From Dokdonia donghaensis DSW-1 (GTDB lineage Bacteria > Bacteroidota > Bacteroidia > Flavobacteriales > Flavobacteriaceae), in assembly GCF_001653755.1 (NCBI RefSeq), contig NZ_CP015125.1:2737501-2801500 (forward strand): 64,000 bases of DNA, written 5' to 3'. Positions 62,641 to 64,000 of the stretch are shown here, in pieces (position 1 is the first letter of the stretch; each line of letters starts with the position of its first letter). A program made the position numbers and the translations under genes. The notes under the pieces were generated by a model, which did not search any database, was not told the origin of the DNA, and saw only the letters and a list, made by a program, of their open reading frames with translations.

Positions 62641-64000
62641 TTAGAATCCAGCTTGAAGTGTAATAGATCCGTTTCCAGCTCCTAATTGCTTAGTATCAGC
62701 GTTGTGACCAGTTCCTAACTGTCCAGTTACTTGACCGTTTAAGAAACCATCTTGATCAACATTTGAAGTGTTTCCAGCTCCTAATTGTCCAACTGCAGAT
62801 CCATTAAGAATACCGTTCTGATCTACTGTAGATGTATTAAACCCACCTGCTTGACCTACTAATGATCCGTTAAGCGCTCCTGTTTGAGTAACTGAAGAAC
62901 CATTTCCAAGACCTAACTGCCCTACTATAGAACCATTACCAAAACCTGTTTGAGCAACAGTAGATCCGTTTCCAATACCAGCTTGTGCTACTAGAGAACC
63001 GTTTGCAACACCTGCTTGTGCTACTAGTGATCCATTAAGACCTCCTACTTGACTCACTGTTGAGTTGTTAAGAGCTCCTGCTTGTAATACTGCAGATCCG
63101 TTTCCAGTTCCATCTTGTGATACTGTAGAACTGTTTGCAGCTCCTAATTGTGCTACAAAAGATCCATTAGAAGTTCCTACTTGATCAACATCAGAATTAT
63201 TTGCAACTCCTAATTGTAATACTAAAGATCCGTTTGTTGTTCCATCCTGCTTTACGTCAGAAATGTTACCTACACCAGCCTGCGCTACAAAAGAACCGTT
63301 ACCTGTTCCATCCTGCTCTACGTCAGAATCATTTGCTGTACCTAACTGAGCTGTAATAGCACCGTTACCTGTACCATCTTGATCAATACTACTGTCATTA
63401 AAAGTTCCAGTTTGAGTAGTAGATGCAAAGTTAGAATCACCTTTCTGTGCGTGATCTGTCATATTATCATCTCCTAACTGTGTATTAATAGAAACGTTTA
63501 AGTCTCCATCTTGACTTTCTAAAGAAGTGTTACGGTTACCTGTTTGAGTACTAGTTGCAGAGTTCATATCTCCAGTTTGAGTCTGTGTAGCATCATTACG
63601 GTTTCCATCTTGAGTAATAAATGCAGCATTTGCCTCTCCTCTTTGTGTTTGAGATGCCATATTACGGTTACCATCCTGATCAATATCTGCAAAGTTTCCA
63701 GGAGCATTCTCACTCATACTAGATTGATCTTGCATAGCCGTGTTGCGATTACCATTAGAGTTTATAAACGCCTGGTTATTATCGTAACGTTGTTTTTGAG
63801 AAGCAGTGTTTCTGTTTCCAGTTTGGATAGTAGAAGCAACATTATCTTCTGCATAACCTACTCCTTGATCTATAGTAGCACCGTTACGGTTACCTACCTG
63901 TAATACACCTGCAGCGTTACGATCACCTTGAGATGATACGTCTGATGCATTACGATTACCTAGTTGTACTACAAGAGCACTGTTAGAATCTCCACCAGCT
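62641..64000 (-). CDS. Long curlin-repeat protein, major curli subunit-like (5' end outside the window)
   Basis: The frame is open to the right edge, so at least 452 residues are visible and the N-terminus is missing; an internal ATG at 63735 is not the start. It contains about 30 or more half-repeats of 11 residues with the curlin pattern QxGxxN (QDGTGN, QLGTAN, QAGVGN, QDGTTN). The amyloid-forming CsgA of E. coli has about ten such half-repeats in 151 residues. Gly, Asn, Ser and Gln dominate. The gene heads the visible curli operon. The right end may hold the signal peptide beyond the window. Confidence 0.9.
   Translation of the reverse strand, partial: AGGDSNSALVVQLGNRNASDVSSQGDRNAAGVLQVGNRNGATIDQGVGYAEDNVASTIQTGNRNTASQKQRYDNNQAFINSNGNRNTAMQDQSSMSENAPGNFADIDQDGNRNMASQTQRGEANAAFITQDGNRNDATQTQTGDMNSATSTQTGNRNTSLESQDGDLNVSINTQLGDDNMTDHAQKGDSNFASTTQTGTFNDSSIDQDGTGNGAITAQLGTANDSDVEQDGTGNGSFVAQAGVGNISDVKQDGTTNGSLVLQLGVANNSDVDQVGTSNGSFVAQLGAANSSTVSQDGTGNGSAVLQAGALNNSTVSQVGGLNGSLVAQAGVANGSLVAQAGIGNGSTVAQTGFGNGSIVGQLGLGNGSSVTQTGALNGSLVGQAGGFNTSTVDQNGILNGSAVGQLGAGNTSNVDQDGFLNGQVTGQLGTGHNADTKQLGAGNGSITLQAGF
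62650..64000. repeat. Degenerate 33-bp tandem repeats encoding curlin units
   Basis: Each unit encodes about 11 residues. On the plus strand, phrases such as TCCATCTTG, CCTAATTG and CCTGCTTG recur in register about every 33 bases. Copies differ in sequence, so they are old or under protein-level selection. Confidence 0.85.

Noticed and set aside
62650..64000. CRISPR-like regular repeats
   Set aside because: The 33-base units are degenerate, lie in an open frame and encode curlin repeats; there are no unique spacers or cas genes.

Overview
The window looks like chromosome of a marine member of the Flavobacteriaceae (Bacteroidota). The gene content points there: a bacillithiol glycosyltransferase (BshA), the Bacteroidota-type LptD, lipoproteins with very short signal peptides, a Bacteroidota-style curli operon, DUF4197, a fused isobutyryl-CoA mutase, TAnnTTTG-type promoter boxes and almost no Shine-Dalgarno sequences. 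Base composition is moderately AT-rich. A Dokdonia-like organism is my guess from overall style; it is not proven by the sequence. I see no rRNA, tRNA, CRISPR array, transposase, integrase or phage gene.

Layout. 1-13.5 kb: HAD phosphatase, dicarboxylate/amino-acid symporter, aroC, an LpxH-like phosphoesterase, a lipoprotein, a giant FAD/Fe-S lactate/glycolate-type dehydrogenase, a small barrel protein, bshA, a GH3-beta-lactamase fusion and a small conserved protein. 13.5-23.6 kb: a minus-strand run from an N-acetylmuramoyl-L-alanine amidase through an MlaD-type protein and two Fe-S oxidoreductase subunits to a strong terminator, divergent from lptD and ridA; then holA and a solitary HsdR_N-type nuclease-like protein. 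23.7-31.7 kb: glycosyltransferase, OmpA lipoprotein, a leucine-rich-repeat protein with a distinctive promoter, a Sua5/YciO protein, a TUDOR-like protein, an esterase, UvrD/PcrA helicase and a VOC protein. 31.7-37.3 kb: an AT-richer accessory block of orphan small genes, then an acetyltransferase, a POT-type transporter with an odd 5' end and a membrane protein. 37.3-51.6 kb: haloperoxidase/PAP2-like lipoprotein, other lipoproteins, a propeller protein, icmF, purU, DUF4197, a 56-codon small gene, a BtuF-like protein, pyrF, prfA and a purM-like gene. 51.8-57.7 kb: a secreted MACPF-ankyrin protein, then an AraC-type membrane regulator next to a secreted NTF2/DJ-1 protein. 57.9-64 kb: a curli operon on the minus strand (two curlin-repeat subunits, csgE, csgF, csgG and a carboxypeptidase-regulatory/propeller lipoprotein) that runs off the right edge.

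The strongest signal that gene annotation does not explain is a short palindrome, CGCTTTCGCGAAAGCG, present 18 times in 64 kb (12 perfect 16-mers, 5 with a perfect 14-bp core, 1 degenerate). Twelve copies lie between genes and six inside coding sequences, where four encode the same peptide, AFAKA. In two secreted proteins that peptide forms the apparent signal-peptidase site. It behaves like a highly iterated genome-wide palindrome. The other items most worth checking are the MACPF-ankyrin secreted protein, the lipoprotein and unusually long curlin subunit of the curli operon, four CGATTAAA boxes around the LRR-gene promoter, and the orphan block at 31.7-34.7 kb.
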